Source: Plumapathes pennacea | Lineage: Eukaryota; Cnidaria; Anthozoa; Antipatharia; Myriopathidae | Length of the DNA: 64,000 bases | Direction of reading: 5' to 3' | Assembly (NCBI GenBank): GCA_964036295.1 | Contig: OZ038469.1 | Span: 16,921,591-16,985,590 of the forward strand | Shown: one piece after another, positions 24,744 through 34,866 of the stretch | Position numbering within the stretch: position 1 is the stretch's first letter | Layout of the letters: each line of letters opens with the position of its first letter | Notes under the pieces: model-generated | Databases searched by the model: none | Seen by the model: only the letters and a program-made list of their open reading frames with translations | Told to the model about the DNA's origin: nothing | Program-made: the position numbers and the translations under genes

Positions 24744-25102
24744 GGGCGTTGCTAAACAGCGAAACAGCGAAACGAAACAGCGAAACAGTTTCAAAATTTA
24801 TTATGCTCATGTCGCTATGTCGCTAGTGTGAACCAGGCTTAACAGTTTGATGTGATGTGGAAAAGCTAATAGCGCCACGAAGGTGTTTAGCCCTCCGTCT
24901 GACCAAGTAAGTTCGCTTCGAATCTGTGAGACATAACAGCTTGAACAAGCTACGTGCGTTTATAGTTGGATCCATGTTGGTGCTCGAGGCGTTCTCATTC
25001 TCCGCCATTCTCGATTTCTGGTTTATGTTGTTTTGCCTTTCTTTTTAAAATTTAAAATTTTGAAACTGTTTCGCTGTTTCGTTTCGCTGTTTAGCAACGC
25101 CC
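24744..25102. mobile_element. 359-bp terminal-inverted-repeat element
   Basis: Left end GGGCGTTGCTAAACAGCGAAAC..., right end ...GTTTCGCTGTTTAGCAACGCCC. The arms are about 45-50 bp and themselves consist of repeated CGAAACAG units, with one extra unit in the left arm. The interior carries GTGTGAACCAGGCTT, related to the GGCTGGTTCACAC motif at the GCPII duplication junction. No transposase, so non-autonomous. Confidence 0.8.
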
Positions 25103-25443
25103 CAGGGGGGAGGGGGCTACAGGACTTATGTGCTCGCTGGCATATATTAAAATAGGCATCTGAGAGGTGCAGGTGTGTCTACCGCATTTCCTTTGTTATT
25201 TAATATTATTACTTTTTTGGGGGGTGCGGGGGGGGGGGGGGGGGGGGGGGGAAGAAATGGCATGTGCAATTAGATAATTTCTGACGCAGCATATACTCGT
25301 GTACTCGTTAGTCATAATTTATATCATGACAACAATTTGAACTGAATCTTCGTTGCAAACAAACTAGAAATCCTCCCGACCGTTGCCTTTCAACCAAGTC
25401 GAGGACGCGACTACTGAAGCTGCAAGCGAGGTGAAAAAGCACT

Positions 25444-25651
25444 GGGTCCGGTTTCTCAAAGCACGATTAGGCTAATCCTGGATTAGGTCTAAACTTTCTT
25501 GTCATTTATAAGCCTCAAAATCTGAAGGCTTTGTCCTGCAACGACTTCCTTCATTTTCGAACGAAACTTTGCTGTTTATTGGCAGAGAGGTCGAGAGAAA
25601 GAATTTCGTTAATCCTGGATTAGTTTGATCGGCTTTTGAACAACCGGGCCC
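25444..25651. mobile_element. 208-bp MITE with GGGTCCGGTT / AACCGGGCCC ends
   Basis: Inverted ends GGGTCCGGTTTCTCAAAGCACGATTAGGCTAATCC and, in reverse, GGGCCCGGTTGTTCAAAAGCCGATCAAACTAATCC. A partial relative ends at about 27417 (AGGATTAGCCTACTCTTGCTTTGAAAAACCGGACCCC). Confidence 0.7.
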
Positions 25652-25982
25652 TGATACCATATGTCAAGTCCGTTGCTACGGATTTCGCAAGCGTTCTTGT
25701 GGTTGGCTGATTGTTCAGTTTCCCGACGTCTTTTACTCGGGCTACGAACAGGCCCGACGCGCCGTTATCGATTAGTTCGATTTCGTATCGATAAGTTAAC
25801 ACGGTTTTTAGATTACTAACATGTGTCTGCTGCGCATGCGCAGTAGATACAAAAATTCGGCCAAAGTGCGGCTGTATATACATTGTACCAGCACCGCTGT
25901 GTATATATGCTCACGGATGATCATTGATATCTAATGCCGTTTTTAACTTGCAGGAACATAAAAAGAAAACGTATCTGGCGCA

Positions 25983-26666
25983 ATGAGTACAGGTATAATT
26001 CTTGCCCCAAACCTCCACCACTACTCTAATATATTTTATTACCGACGAAAGTGGGCAAAAATTGGGTTCGCGCGCCATTTTGTTTTACCGGAAGCCGCCG
26101 GGAGGTGAATAGTACTTGATATTCCGAGATTAAGGAGCCAATCAGAGCGTGCGAAAAGCACTATTCACTTGTGTGGTATATACTAACACTGATTATACAT
26201 CTTGCTATAGACATTGAAACATTACTTTCATTTCTGGGATGAATTGTTACCCGTTATCATGATAGCATAATATTGTAAACAGTTTTTCTTTTGTAATACA
26301 CGATGCATATTTATATTTGACTCTGTACAAGTGACATGAAAAATATAGATAAAGTTCTTTAACGGCCTTTTAGGGTCCTGGTGGCAGACCGCTGGACATT
26401 ATGCCATTCCAATTGCATCTGGTGCAATAGCTGCGGTTGGACTTCCTGTTGCAATCGGCGCCATTGGCTTCACTGGCGCAGGAATAACAGCAGGATCTAT
26501 AGCAGCTAAACTAATGTCTGTGTCTGCCATAGCAAATGGTGGAGGGGTGGCTGCCGGGGGACTAGTGGCTACTCTTCAGAGTGTTGGCGCTGTTGGACTG
26601 GGAGCTAAAGCAACAACTGTTGTGGGGTGTTCTACTGCAGCGGTTGTGAAGTTCATCCGGAAGTGA
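25983..26666 (+). CDS. IFI27-like: IFI6/IFI27-like (ISG12 family) membrane protein 1
   Basis: Two coding exons: 25983-25992 (only ten bases, ATGAGTACAG) and 26374-26666, giving 100 residues. Residues 5-12 are Trp-rich (WWQTAGHY). The rest is the ISG12 domain: Gly/Ala-rich hydrophobic helices with [36 protein letters not shown] and VGAVGLGA, ending KFIRK. Vertebrate members are small, mostly mitochondrial or nuclear-envelope membrane proteins that affect apoptosis and antiviral defence; their function in invertebrates is little known. No signal peptide is seen here, unlike the two downstream single-domain genes. The first exon is tiny but follows GT/AG rules and gives the same phase-1 junction as the other three genes of the cluster. 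Confidence 0.85.
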
Positions 26667-27468
26667 TCTGACGTCATGACGACTCAACTTTAATCACATG
26701 ATTTGAATCCGATTAATTTTTGTGTTGAAATCTGGCTATTGCTGGTGTGCATACTGCGAGAGTAAACATCACTGTTGCCTAGTAACAGTGTGAAATCACT
26801 GTGAAGAGTTAATATGCATAGTTCTGTGCGATGAATTGAGATTTGATTGTAAACTTATGATTTATAAATAGATATAGCAAGAAAACTACGCATAGTTTGA
26901 ACGTCCTTTATTTTAAAAAGCGTTAAGTGTTGGTCGACGATCTGCTCATATTTCTCGCTCCCAGCTGTTTAAAGTATCACACATTTCGCACAGACAGCTT
27001 TGTAATAGTCCTAGGAAGGCTTCCTGAAAGTTTCTTGCGAGTCTGATATTCGGCCAAAAAATAAGAATTTTCTGAAAAAAAAAAAAAAAAAAAAAAAATG
27101 GAAAGGCTGTCATTACGAATCATTTTATGGCCTAGTAACAAGGGTTTCTCTGCAAATATACATCAGTTTTGCCTTAATATGAAATTATGATTTATTGCGA
27201 TATAGCAAAAGAAATAAGCTACAAACATTGCACTCAAACAGCTTCTTTATAGTCCCAGGAAAGTTTCCTGAAAGTTTCTTGCGAGTCGGTTCCAGCTTAA
27301 AACGTATCAAGGAAGTCGTTGTGGACGAAACCTTCACATTAGTCAGGCTTATAAATGACAAGAAAGTTTAGACGTAATTTAGGATTAGCCTACTCTTGCT
27401 TTGAAAAACCGGACCCCGAAGACTAAGAGTCGGGCTAAAAAACTGAGTGCTAAAATTTTCCCCGGCAG

Positions 27469-27816
27469 TTATTACACGGGAAGGAGTGCAGTACGGCGGA
27501 GTATTTTTACGAGTCGGTTTTATTTTTTCGAGCCTGCTTCAGGCGAGAAAAAATAAAATTGACGAGTAAAAATACAGCCGTATTGCACGACTTTTCGTGT
27601 AATAAATTGTTTATTACACGACAAACGAAGCAGGGCAAACATTCTCGCCGCGCGCAAAATGGAACAAAAAATGACGCGTTCATAAACTTTGCTTGCGAAA
27701 ACTGATCACGTAAGCTAATAAACCAGTTGATCTGGTTCCTGACGATGCAATACGCTCCCACCTTTGCACTCGTTTTGGCCCGTATTTGCACTTGAAAATG
27801 TGAAGTCGTGTAATAA
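27469..27816. mobile_element. 348-bp TIR element, copy 1 (TTATTACACG ends)
   Basis: Ends TTATTACACGGGAAGG and GAAGTCGTGTAATAA. It has an internal palindrome built on TTTTTCGAGCCTGC and GCAGGCGAG-like sequence. Reverse-complement match to the 350-bp copy at 32153-32502. No transposase. Confidence 0.85.
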
Positions 27817-28173
27817 ATAAACAATATTATCGATGTCCCGTGAGAGTGCGAAGAGGCAAATAGCTAGCTCATTTGTAACTGAAAGAAATACATTTTGTTA
27901 CTGTTGTTCTCCTTTCACAACACGATTTCTCCAGGCACTGCATGATGAGGATTCTCCGGATAGGCTTCTCTTAATTTGTTCGATATTGCAACTCTATCAC
28001 AACACATCACGATTCTCCACCAAAACTACCAGACTACGAGACGTAAAAGTCACGTGATCCAGAAAGACTTCAAAAAAGACATTGGTCTGCACTTCCGGTT
28101 TGTTTTACGTCACGTGACCGCTGATCATTTGGTAACTTCCCCAACTGTGTAGCGCATGCGTCATCTGTAATTA

Positions 28174-28580
28174 TAGTACGTATTCCATGTATGGAACAAC
28201 CGGACGAGCAAATACCTGGCCCAAATACATTGCCCCAACGAGCAAATACGCAACCTTGAATAATAATTAGCTGTAAATACGTGGCGCACGAGCAAATTCG
28301 TGACATTGAATAATAATTAGCCGTAACTTTGCAACTGGATAAACAGTGTTTGGATTATAGTTTAGACTTTAAGGTTGGGGTTAGGTTTAGGGTTAGGATT
28401 AGGGTTATGGTCAGGGTTGGGCCGTAATTTTCGTATATCTATGTATTTCTCACTCGCATCAATTCAATTTACGGCTAATTATTATTCAAGGTTGCGTATT
28501 TGCTCATGGGGCAATGTATTTGCTCATCAGGGCCAGGTATTTGCTTGTCCGGTTGTGCCTTATAAGGAATACGTACTATA
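28174..28580. mobile_element. Foldback element upstream of the NDRG-IFI27 fusion gene
   Basis: Long inverted arms of about 110 bp: TAGTACGTATTCCATGTATG...GGACGAGCAAATACCTGG...CAACCTTGAATAATAATTAG on the left, and CTAATTATTATTCAAGGTTGCG...CCAGGTATTTGCTTGTCC...GGAATACGTACTA on the right. The loop holds GTTAGGGTTAGG-type repeats. It ends 80 bp before the predicted start codon. Confidence 0.85.
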
Positions 28581-28660
28581 TATACCTATCGCATGCGTGC
28601 ATCTATAATAGTTACCAGTTCAGTCCTGATCAGAGCGACGAAGGAGAAACAACGCAAGAA

Positions 28661-31600
28661 ATGGCTGAAGGAAACGAAAACCCAAAGGTGATGAGCAGAC
28701 ATCAATAATGTTTATTTGATAATGTTCTTTTGGTATCAGTACCACGTCGTCTTACAAAGTAATTTTATGTTTACGATGTCTGACAGGTTTTTAAGGTGAA
28801 AGATCTGACGGTTCATGTCGTGGTGAGTATTTACGGCAGCATTTTCGGTGTTCTTGTATTTAGACAAAAGAAAAGCTATATTTCAGTTTCTGAGTTTATG
28901 CATTTCTCTATCAAACCGTTAATTTTTTGTTTTATGTATAAATATCTGGCCTACGAATACAGCGAGCCGCGCCTGATCTTTATGATTAAACTCAGACATC
29001 GTCGCCCCTATATCGTACGTATTTATTTTTACCACAACACACTAGTTTCTCGCTCTCTGACGTCAGGCGCTTTGCTGAGTGAGTCCGCAACTAATTTTGA
29101 CCATGTGATGACGTAAATCGTGGTAAATAAGAGTCCACACCACGGCAAACCAGTGGAAATTTATTTTTTACCACAACATTTAGAAATATACAGGAAACTT
29201 TTGTTGTATTTCGCTGCAAAACGTGACATGCTGGCGTCAGCTGGCGTCAGCATCGTTGTCTGGACTCTTATTTACCACGGTAAATCGACCAATCAGAGAG
29301 CGAGAAACTAGTGTGTTGTGGTAAAATTATTAAATTCACAAACTAAAATCAACGATTTCGTACGTTGGTTGGTTCAATAATTTTAATTTACAAGATAAAT
29401 AACACGACAGGTGGGCGACTAATTGCATGGCCGAGTTAACGAGGAAGTTAGTAATGGATGGGAAATTTTAGTCGATCGGGAGCTCGAGTCGTAAGCTGGC
29501 GCATTTCCCCCAAAACAAAATGTATTACAAAATATCCTGAATTAGATCTTTAATCATTATCCACTAAATAATTGTGAACACAGCAGCTTTTTGGCATTTT
29601 TGTTAGCCTAAGATTAGCAACAACGATGTTCGTATTTCCCTCATGGAGGTGACGTGACATTCCGACCGGAAGGATTAAAACTGAAAATAACATGACTCCT
29701 TTGAACTTGTTTACGTGTGCATTTCCTTGCTACTGTACAGTGATTTTCAACTTGATTCACCCCTCATAAGATAGGAAAGAGCCTATATCGAAACCACAAC
29801 CTATTTCTTTTTGGAGGGGGGAGGGGGGAAGGGGTGGGGCAGGACAGGTGGAACCTCACATTGCAAACAAGGTAGTCAGAGTACCGACTGCAGCAAATAG
29901 AGCGAAGCTATACTGTTTTGCATTTGTCAAGCTGCATGATATTATATCCAATGCTACTCGTTTTATTGCCCATTTCTATATACTTATAGGGAGATGACAT
30001 CAAGCCAGAAGAAAATCAAGAAAAAACTGAAAACAAAAAGAAGAGCATCATGATCACATTTCATGGTGTTGGCATGAATCGTGAGTTAACTACGGCAGAA
30101 GTGTGAATATTCCTCATATTATTTGCATGCACCTTACATTTCATTCATGTCTTATAAATAAATATAGGTATTAAAGAATTTAAGAAACCAAAATTTATTC
30201 TCCAGTACTAACTCCAGGTTTAATATATTATTTTGTTATGGATGTGAGCACTCACTATCAAAGTATTATCAAATTATACTTTGATCAAAAGTTCATTCTC
30301 CACTGTAGTTCTGGGGACTGTAACAGCTGTCTAAAATCTCTTTTTCCTATGTGAGCATGCAGCTCTATTGTCGCGTTCCCAAGCTTACACTTCGCGGGGG
30401 AAAGTAAGACTCGGAGATCGAGAAGTGTCAACCATGTTTAATAAATACACGGTGAAAACTGAAACGGAAAGTAGGGCGATCTAAGTACTAAAGAATACAG
30501 AATGAAGCTCAGATCGCAGGACGGCTACTCACGTTCGGTTCCTGTACTGTGACTTGTAGAAAATTCTCCAGAAAAGATAACTGAAACGATCGACTAAACG
30601 CTACGAAAACACGCTGACTTGGCACAAACAGAAAAAGGGGCGGGCTAGACAAGACCTCGTGGGAAACTGAGCCCGCGAACATTTGGGCCAGAACCGGAAC
30701 TGAACTATAACTATAAATAAACAAGACAGTCTTCCACATCTATTGTTTTTAGGCTTATGATATCTTGTTTGGTCATATTTTTTGGTTAACCATATGGTAT
30801 GAGACCTTTTAATTACCACCTCTGGAGGATAATGGAACAGTATTTTTGAAGGTGTAAGATTGGTATGGGAAAATTTCAAGGTGTGTGATATATGTACCAT
30901 ACTTTTCTCTGCAGATAAGACTTGTTTTGAACAATTTCTCAAGCATGATGCCATTAAAGTTTTACATGAGCAGTTTGTTATTTACCACATTGATGCTCCT
31001 GGACAGGTTGGTTCTCTATTTGTTCATTATTTATTTTTTATAGGTTTTTTGACTTGTGAAGAATGCTATTATAATATTATAATATTAATGAATATTAATG
31101 ATATTAATGATAATATAATATTATATGCATGTGCACCATAATCTTCTTTTGCTGTTCTGTTTTTAGGTGGTCAAAATGAACAAATTAGCTCATGCATTTT
31201 AGTTAGACTGTAAATTTGTCATTTGAACAAAATTATAAACACAAATATTTGTTGATTTTAAAAGCCTTGGTCCAAATGCATTTAATTACTCAGGTATACA
31301 ATATTTTAGAATATTTAGGAATATTACTGACAATATTGCTTTGGATTTAAAATTATTGCTGTGCCTTCTGGAGAGCTTAATTTATATATTTTTAGAGCAT
31401 AAAAAGTCCACTTGAACATGTAAATGAAATAGAAAGCTTGTTTGCAGGAACCTGATGCAGTTACACTGGCTAAAAAGTAAGTCTACTCATGTTTGTTTGC
31501 TCTTAAAAGATCAGTACCCTTTATACATCCCCTCAAAACTAGATAATCTTTGAGAACCTCTTTATATTAGAACCTGAATATGTTATGTGTTTAGGATCAT

Positions 31601-34600
31601 ATCTGCAATCTTAATAGCATCTGTAATTTGCATTTTTATATACTAATCTGCAGCTATCAGTACCCAAGTATAGAGAAACTAGCAGAATGGGTTGGAAGTC
31701 TGATTGAAGAGGAGAAGTAAGTTACACTAAAATGCAGGTTTGACATAATTTTCTGAGTTTGCTCCGAAGTCATTCATGGAAGTTCAATTTACCTTATAGA
31801 TACACTATATATTTATCATTCATTATGTATACATCCAATAATTTTTTTTAAAACTTGTATGTCCTGTGGTGAAAGATTGGATGTGTTTTATAAAGACTCT
31901 TCTGGTTATTTTTTTTTTTTTTTAGGTTGGAAGGCGTGATCTGTTTTGGTTTTGGAGCAGGTGCTGCTGTCATGGCCCATTTAATGGTATATGCAAATCA
32001 AACAATATTAAAATTCTTTCTGGGGGTGTTTTACTGCTATGTTGATATTTGCTGTTATACATTAGGGATAGAGGTTTGTGTTAATTATGACTGGATAATG
32101 TTTAGAACAATTAGATTTTATCTTGTCTTATGCATACAGTAATTATTATGCTTTATTACACGACTTCACATTTTTGAGTGCAAATACGGGCCAAAACGAG
32201 TGCAAAGATGGGAGCGTATTGCACTCGTCAGGAACCAGATCAACTGGTTTATTAGCTTACGCGATCAATTTTCGCAAGCAAAGTTTAACAAACGCGTCAT
32301 TTTTTGTTCCTTTTTTCGCGCGGCGAGAACATTTGCCCTGCTTCGTTCGTCGTATAATAAACAATTTATTACACGAAAAGTCATGCAATACGGCTGTATT
32401 TTTACGAGTCAGTTTTATTTTTTCTCGCCTGAAGCAGGCTCGAAAAAATAAAACCGACTCGTAAAAATACTCCACCGTATTGCACTCCTTCCCGTGTAAT
32501 AACCTCTTTGTATATATATATATATACTTTCAAATGTGTTATGGGTCCAGCTGCCTTAGGGTTGCCTTATCAGACTCCATTATCTCAACTCCAATTGGTA
32601 CGTGTTTCTCTACTTAACTCAGCTCCCTTGACTATGTTGTCTCTCTAATTTCTCGTTTTCTCCAGATATCTAAATGGGTAGACAAAATCAAAGGAATAGT
32701 ACTGGTACTGGAACCAGTGAAGTCTGCAGCAGAAGAGGCCAAGGTAAAATACTTCAATGTGGTCGTTTCACTGTGAGCAATAAATTTATTACCACACTTC
32801 ACATGTTGCATGCACTGTATTCATGCTCCCTGTTTTTTTTTTTTGTTTTTTGTTTTTTCTTTTCAGAAATCACGAAACGTGGGAGCATTCACGAAATCGT
32901 TCCAGGAGTAAGTGCTTTTCTAGTAACAGGTGTATTGTATGCCACTACATTTATAGTGTGCCTTTACATTTAATGTGAATGTATTCGATTCTTTCGGAAG
33001 CTACAAGAATTCTGACTTGCTGGAGAAACTTAAAGCCCAGGAAACCACGTAAGTATTTAGTTTAATTAGCACATTTCAAATGTTACAACATTAAAATGTA
33101 TGCGTTAAATTGCCTTTCTATATAAAGCCCGGATAATCAGTGTTTACAGAACATTGGAATTCGTACCTGAAGCTAATTTATGCACCTGTACAGTTATGTA
33201 TTTCCTGGCCAGGTCAATGCAACCGGTCTTGATGGCTTCCAGCCAATTAGGCCCAATTAAGACTGGATAGCGCGCTGATATGCTGCCGCATGTTCGAAAA
33301 CCGGGGAGAGTTTGAAGCGGGATTGCTTGTGTGACTGTTTGCAGGTCATTTTCTAAAATGCCTCTTGACAAGATAATACTGTTGTCACTTTATATCTTTC
33401 CGTTTCAGGCCTCCTGTGATGATTGTGCGAGGAAAAAACTCTGCATACAAAACACAAGCTGTAAGTTTTGATTGTCACGAGAAGTCCGCCTATCCAAAGT
33501 ATTGTTTCGGCTGCAAAGAAGTCGGTAGAAAATTACGCGACACTAAAAGAAAGCATAGAGAATGTACATAGATTACATATCTTCGAGGATATGTGCGGGC
33601 ACAAACATGCGAGAAACGTAAATCCTAGACGGAAGCAACCTCGATAACTAAATTTGGCGGGAAAACAAGTGAGCATGGTTATCATCAGGACTATTGCCAC
33701 CGTCCTAGAACATTCTTCGATTCTGCAAATATTTTATGTTAATTACAGGAAAACTTGCAGTGTGCTTTAATAAATCGACTTGATTCCAAGAAATGCAACA
33801 TAAACTATATGGACTGTGGAGATAACACACTGGAGAAAAGGGTAAGACTACACTGTTCTGATGTACAGAGCGGTGTTTCTAAGTGGATAACGGCATTTGT
33901 TGTAAACAACTAAAAAATGCCAGCGACGAAAAGAAATACTCAAACGTACGGACACAGTGCACCTGGTTAGATTCGAAGAAGTTGAACCGGAGTATTTTTT
34001 TGTCTTCTAAATTTATAAATTAGTTTTCTACCTCCATGTCGTTATTGTAAATTTCTTTGAAGTGTTTTTAAAGTTTCTTTTTCTGGAGGTAAATTGCCCC
34101 TTATTTTGCTTGTTTTGCCACTTAAATTTGTGGACAGGTTCGATATTTCACTAAGTGCACCTTGTTATTTGCCGTTCCTTGTTTATGTCCCAAAGGCCGA
34201 GTATCACTCTCTTTTTTCCACAGCCAGAGTGCATGGAAAAAGACCTTGTGTCGTTTATTAACGAATGCAACGGTAAGTTACTCGTCTTCACTTTATAACA
34301 GCACGGCACTAATGACGCAACCAGGTATATATAGTTAAATTCAGAAATGGGATTGGGAGATACCCCATCCCCCTCCTCTCTCTCTCCCCATAGTTTAGTG
34401 CTGCTCCTTTGAATTTAAATGAGTCTTGAATTAAATGCTTAATATACAAATGCCATAAAAGAAAGGCTTTTCCTTTTTTTGTTTTTTTGAAGGACCAGTG
34501 GGCGACCAACAAGAGTCCTGGGCGAGTCGCAATGCCGGTAAAATTGCAGCTGGTGTAGGAGGTGGCTTATTGGGCGTGGGCGCTATAGCTGCAGCTCCTT

Positions 34601-34866
34601 TTGTGCTCGCTGCTGCTGGCTTCACCAGTGCAGGAATAGCTGCAGGTTCTTTGGCAGCCAGTATGATGTCTGGAGCGGCGATAGCTAACGGTGGAGCGGT
34701 GGCTGCTGGGAGCGCGGTGGCTGTTCTGCAGGGTGTAGGAGCTGCAGGCTTGGGAGTTGGAGGCGCGGCTGCCGTGGGAGGTGCAGGTGCAGGGGTTGGC
34801 GCGGGGATCGGCGCAGCACTCACATGGTTCCAGAGACGTTTTGGCAAAAAGAAGGAACATAAATGA
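28661..34866 (+). CDS. NDRG-like alpha/beta-hydrolase fold fused to an IFI6/IFI27 (ISG12) membrane domain
   Basis: Exons: 28661-28687, 28787-28822, 29990-30080, 30915-31006, 31448-31476, 31654-31716, 31926-31986, 32666-32743, 32867-32907, 33001-33048, 33409-33460, 33749-33841, 34224-34272, 34493-34866. They close in frame at 377 residues. Residues 1-253 resemble NDRG proteins: FHGVGMNHKTCF, VIYHIDAPGQ, YPSIEKLAEWVG and the elbow CFGFGAGAAVM, where NDRG-type GxGxG replaces the catalytic GxSxG. The fold is therefore probably non-enzymatic, and the NDRG cap region looks shortened. Residues 254-377, all in the last exon, are an ISG12 domain (AAAGFTSAGIAAGSLAASMMS, ANGGAVAAGSAVAVLQG) with a basic end (RRFGKKKEHK). 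No intervening promoter or start exon fits in the 220-bp intron before the last exon. Predicted role: membrane-anchored NDRG-like scaffold; function unknown. Confidence 0.85.
29026..29327. mobile_element. TIR element in intron 2 of the fusion gene
   Basis: Outer arms TTTTACCACAACACACTAGTTTCTCGCTCTCTGA and, at the other end, AGAGAGCGAGAAACTAGTGTGTTGTGGTAAAA. Inner arms GTGGTAAATAAGAGTCCA and GGACTCTTATTTACCACGG. About 300 bp, no coding capacity. Confidence 0.85.
30369..30738. mobile_element. Solo LTR (370 bp) in intron 3 of the fusion gene
   Basis: Begins TGTCGCGTTCCC and ends CTTCCACA (TG...CA). An exact 5-bp duplication TCTAT flanks it (30364-30368 and 30739-30743). No retroviral-type genes are next to it, so it is most simply a solo LTR left by recombination. 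It contains AATAAA and an interferon-response-like core GAAACGGAAA (about 30464). Confidence 0.75.
32153..32502. mobile_element. 350-bp TIR element, copy 2, in intron 7 of the fusion gene
   Basis: Opposite orientation to 27469-27816, with the same TTATTACACG ends and internal palindrome. Conserved stretches include GACTTCACATTTT near one end and ACTCCTTCCCGTGTAATAA at the other. Confidence 0.85.

Larger units (their letters stand above)
24178..25982. other. Divergent spacer between APLF and the first IFI27-like gene
   Basis: Upstream of both genes, so it should contain two promoters back to back. It also holds two inverted-repeat elements (24744-25102 and 25444-25651) and a poly-G tract at 25224-25251. 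No coding exon is supported. The small minus-strand ORF at 24823-25008 lies inside an element. Confidence 0.6.
26667..28660. other. Spacer between IFI27-like 1 and the NDRG-IFI27 fusion gene
   Basis: Contains a 24-base poly-A (27075-27098), part of a GGACCCC-ended MITE (to about 27417), a 348-bp TIR element (27469-27816), two CACGTGA sites (about 28051 and 28114), a foldback element (28174-28580) with a TTAGGG-like stretch (about 28371-28420), and the presumed promoter of the fusion gene. No coding exon is supported. Confidence 0.6.

Noticed and set aside
24823..25008. Minus-strand ORF starting MAENENASS, resembling the MAENTEFS start of the GCPII-like genes
   Set aside because: It lies inside a TIR element, lacks a membrane anchor and the similarity stops after a few residues.
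28371..28420. TTAGGG-like repeats as an interstitial telomere
   Set aside because: Only a few degenerate units lie in the loop of a foldback element, so an internal repeat of that element is the simpler reading.
34431..34847. Ala/Pro-rich minus-strand open frame of 138 codons
   Set aside because: It is the antisense of the Gly/Ala-rich ISG12 exon; GC-rich low-complexity coding sequence often leaves the other strand open.
28661..34866. Two separate genes, an NDRG gene and an IFI27 gene, instead of a fusion
   Set aside because: The last intron is only 220 bp and holds no start exon, the NDRG part has no stop of its own, and all 13 junctions keep phase. Transcript data could still overturn this.
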